Source: Bog-473 sp035551835 (GTDB lineage Bacteria; Actinomycetota; Acidimicrobiia; Acidimicrobiales; RAAP-2). From it: 57,553 nt of DNA. The notes below the pieces were generated by a model, which made no database searches, was not told the origin of the DNA, and saw only the letters and a program-made list of their open reading frames with translations. Location: contig DASZMN010000123.1 in the NCBI GenBank assembly GCA_035551835.1, positions 1-57,553 on the forward strand, written 5' to 3'. Below, piece after piece: positions 57,219-57,553 of this stretch (its first letter is position 1; every line of letters begins with the position of its first letter). The translations under genes were made by a program, and so were the position numbers.

Positions 57219-57553
57219 ATGCCGGGCAGCATGCGCAAGCGACCCGATCGGGGTAACGACGTCTGGGAGCTCCGGGTGTTCCTCGGGCGTGACTCGACCG
57301 GGCGGGTTCGCCATAAGCAGCGCACCTTCCGTGGGTCGAAGCGCGCCGCCGAAAAGGAGCTGTCCCGGCTCGTCATGGCCCAGGACTTCGAGCCCGAGGT
57401 CCCGAGCGAGCCCGAAACCCAGACGTGGAACCAGACCACCACCGTGAACGACGCCATCGAGGGTTGGAAACAGAACGGCTGGGAGGACCTGAGCCCGGTC
57501 ACCGCACGTCGCTACGAGAACGTCTGGAAGGTCCACATCGAGAAGACCATCGG
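57219..57553 (+). CDS. site-specific tyrosine integrase, N-terminal part (runs off window)
   Basis: The first 111 residues show the Arm-type DNA-binding domain (WELRVFLGRDSTGRVRHKQ, TFRGSKRAAEKELSRLV) and the start of the SAM-like core-binding domain (TVNDAIEGWKQNGWEDLSPV and TARRYENVW). The catalytic part lies outside. ATG 57219 is used, and an in-frame TTG upstream could extend it. It follows tRNA-Thr and is likely the int gene of an integrated element. Confidence 0.85.
   Translation, partial: MPGSMRKRPDRGNDVWELRVFLGRDSTGRVRHKQRTFRGSKRAAEKELSRLVMAQDFEPEVPSEPETQTWNQTTTVNDAIEGWKQNGWEDLSPVTARRYENVWKVHIEKTI

Overview
The window comes from a GC-rich actinobacterium. The evidence is a WhiB regulator, a complete yrbE/mce lipid-import operon, a BTAD (SARP-type) regulator, a LytR-CpsA-Psr protein, paired Get3/ArsA-like ATPases next to whiB as in mycobacteria, and extensive GTG/TTG start codons with 4-bp ATGA/GTGA overlaps. 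Style and gene content suggest Acidimicrobiia or a near relative, but the sequence alone does not fix a genus.

Layout. 1-1351: a poorly coding edge with one small hypothetical gene. 1352-5156 (mostly minus): SGNH-like protein, acyl-CoA thioesterase, tRNA-Ala(TGC), CaiB-type CoA transferase and a TetR regulator. 5157-14498 (plus): yrbEA-yrbEB-mceA-F plus a Mce-associated protein. Nearly all genes overlap by 4 bp, and the operon is preceded by palindromes that look like TetR operators. 14499-19312: a phosphatase-tail remnant, a Cys-rich zinc-ribbon protein, an SDR oxidoreductase, a large LCP protein and a Nudix hydrolase. 19362-22120: a small foreign island between a damaged tRNA-Pro-like sequence and an intact tRNA-Pro(CGG). 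It holds a flavin oxidoreductase, a toxin-antitoxin pair and a frameshifted tyrosine integrase. 22161-30474: CorC-like CBS protein with a receiver protein, two Get3-like ATPases, WhiB, a DUF929-like protein lacking its cysteines, a Nudix/MBL pair and an Mrp ATPase. 30628-38540: A-type Fe-S carrier, a compact xanthine-dehydrogenase-like fusion, RidA, glutamine synthetase with a GlnR-like regulator, MerR, thioredoxin and NAD synthase. 38651-55631: sigma factor, a 24-residue membrane peptide, HAD phosphatase, a KimA/CeoBC-like potassium module with an OB-fold fusion, K+-independent H+-pyrophosphatase, topA-tmk-holB and a 1218-residue BTAD/AAA regulator. 55651-57553: tandem cyclic-nucleotide-binding genes (one broken), then tRNA-Thr(CGT) and the start of a tyrosine integrase running off the window, probably the edge of an integrated element.

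How it works together. The left third is a lipid/acyl-CoA module: Mce import, CoA transferase, thioesterase and TetR control. The middle mixes redox and Fe-S housekeeping with nitrogen and NAD metabolism. The right third is core replication and ion homeostasis. At least ten genes have a -10-like hexamer ending 6-7 nt before the start codon, which suggests that leaderless mRNAs are common in this organism. The most unusual items are the tRNA-Pro island, the permease-OB fusion, the compact Mo-hydroxylase fusion, the cysteine-less DUF929 protein, the duplicated LCP N-terminal motif and the paired TetR operator.
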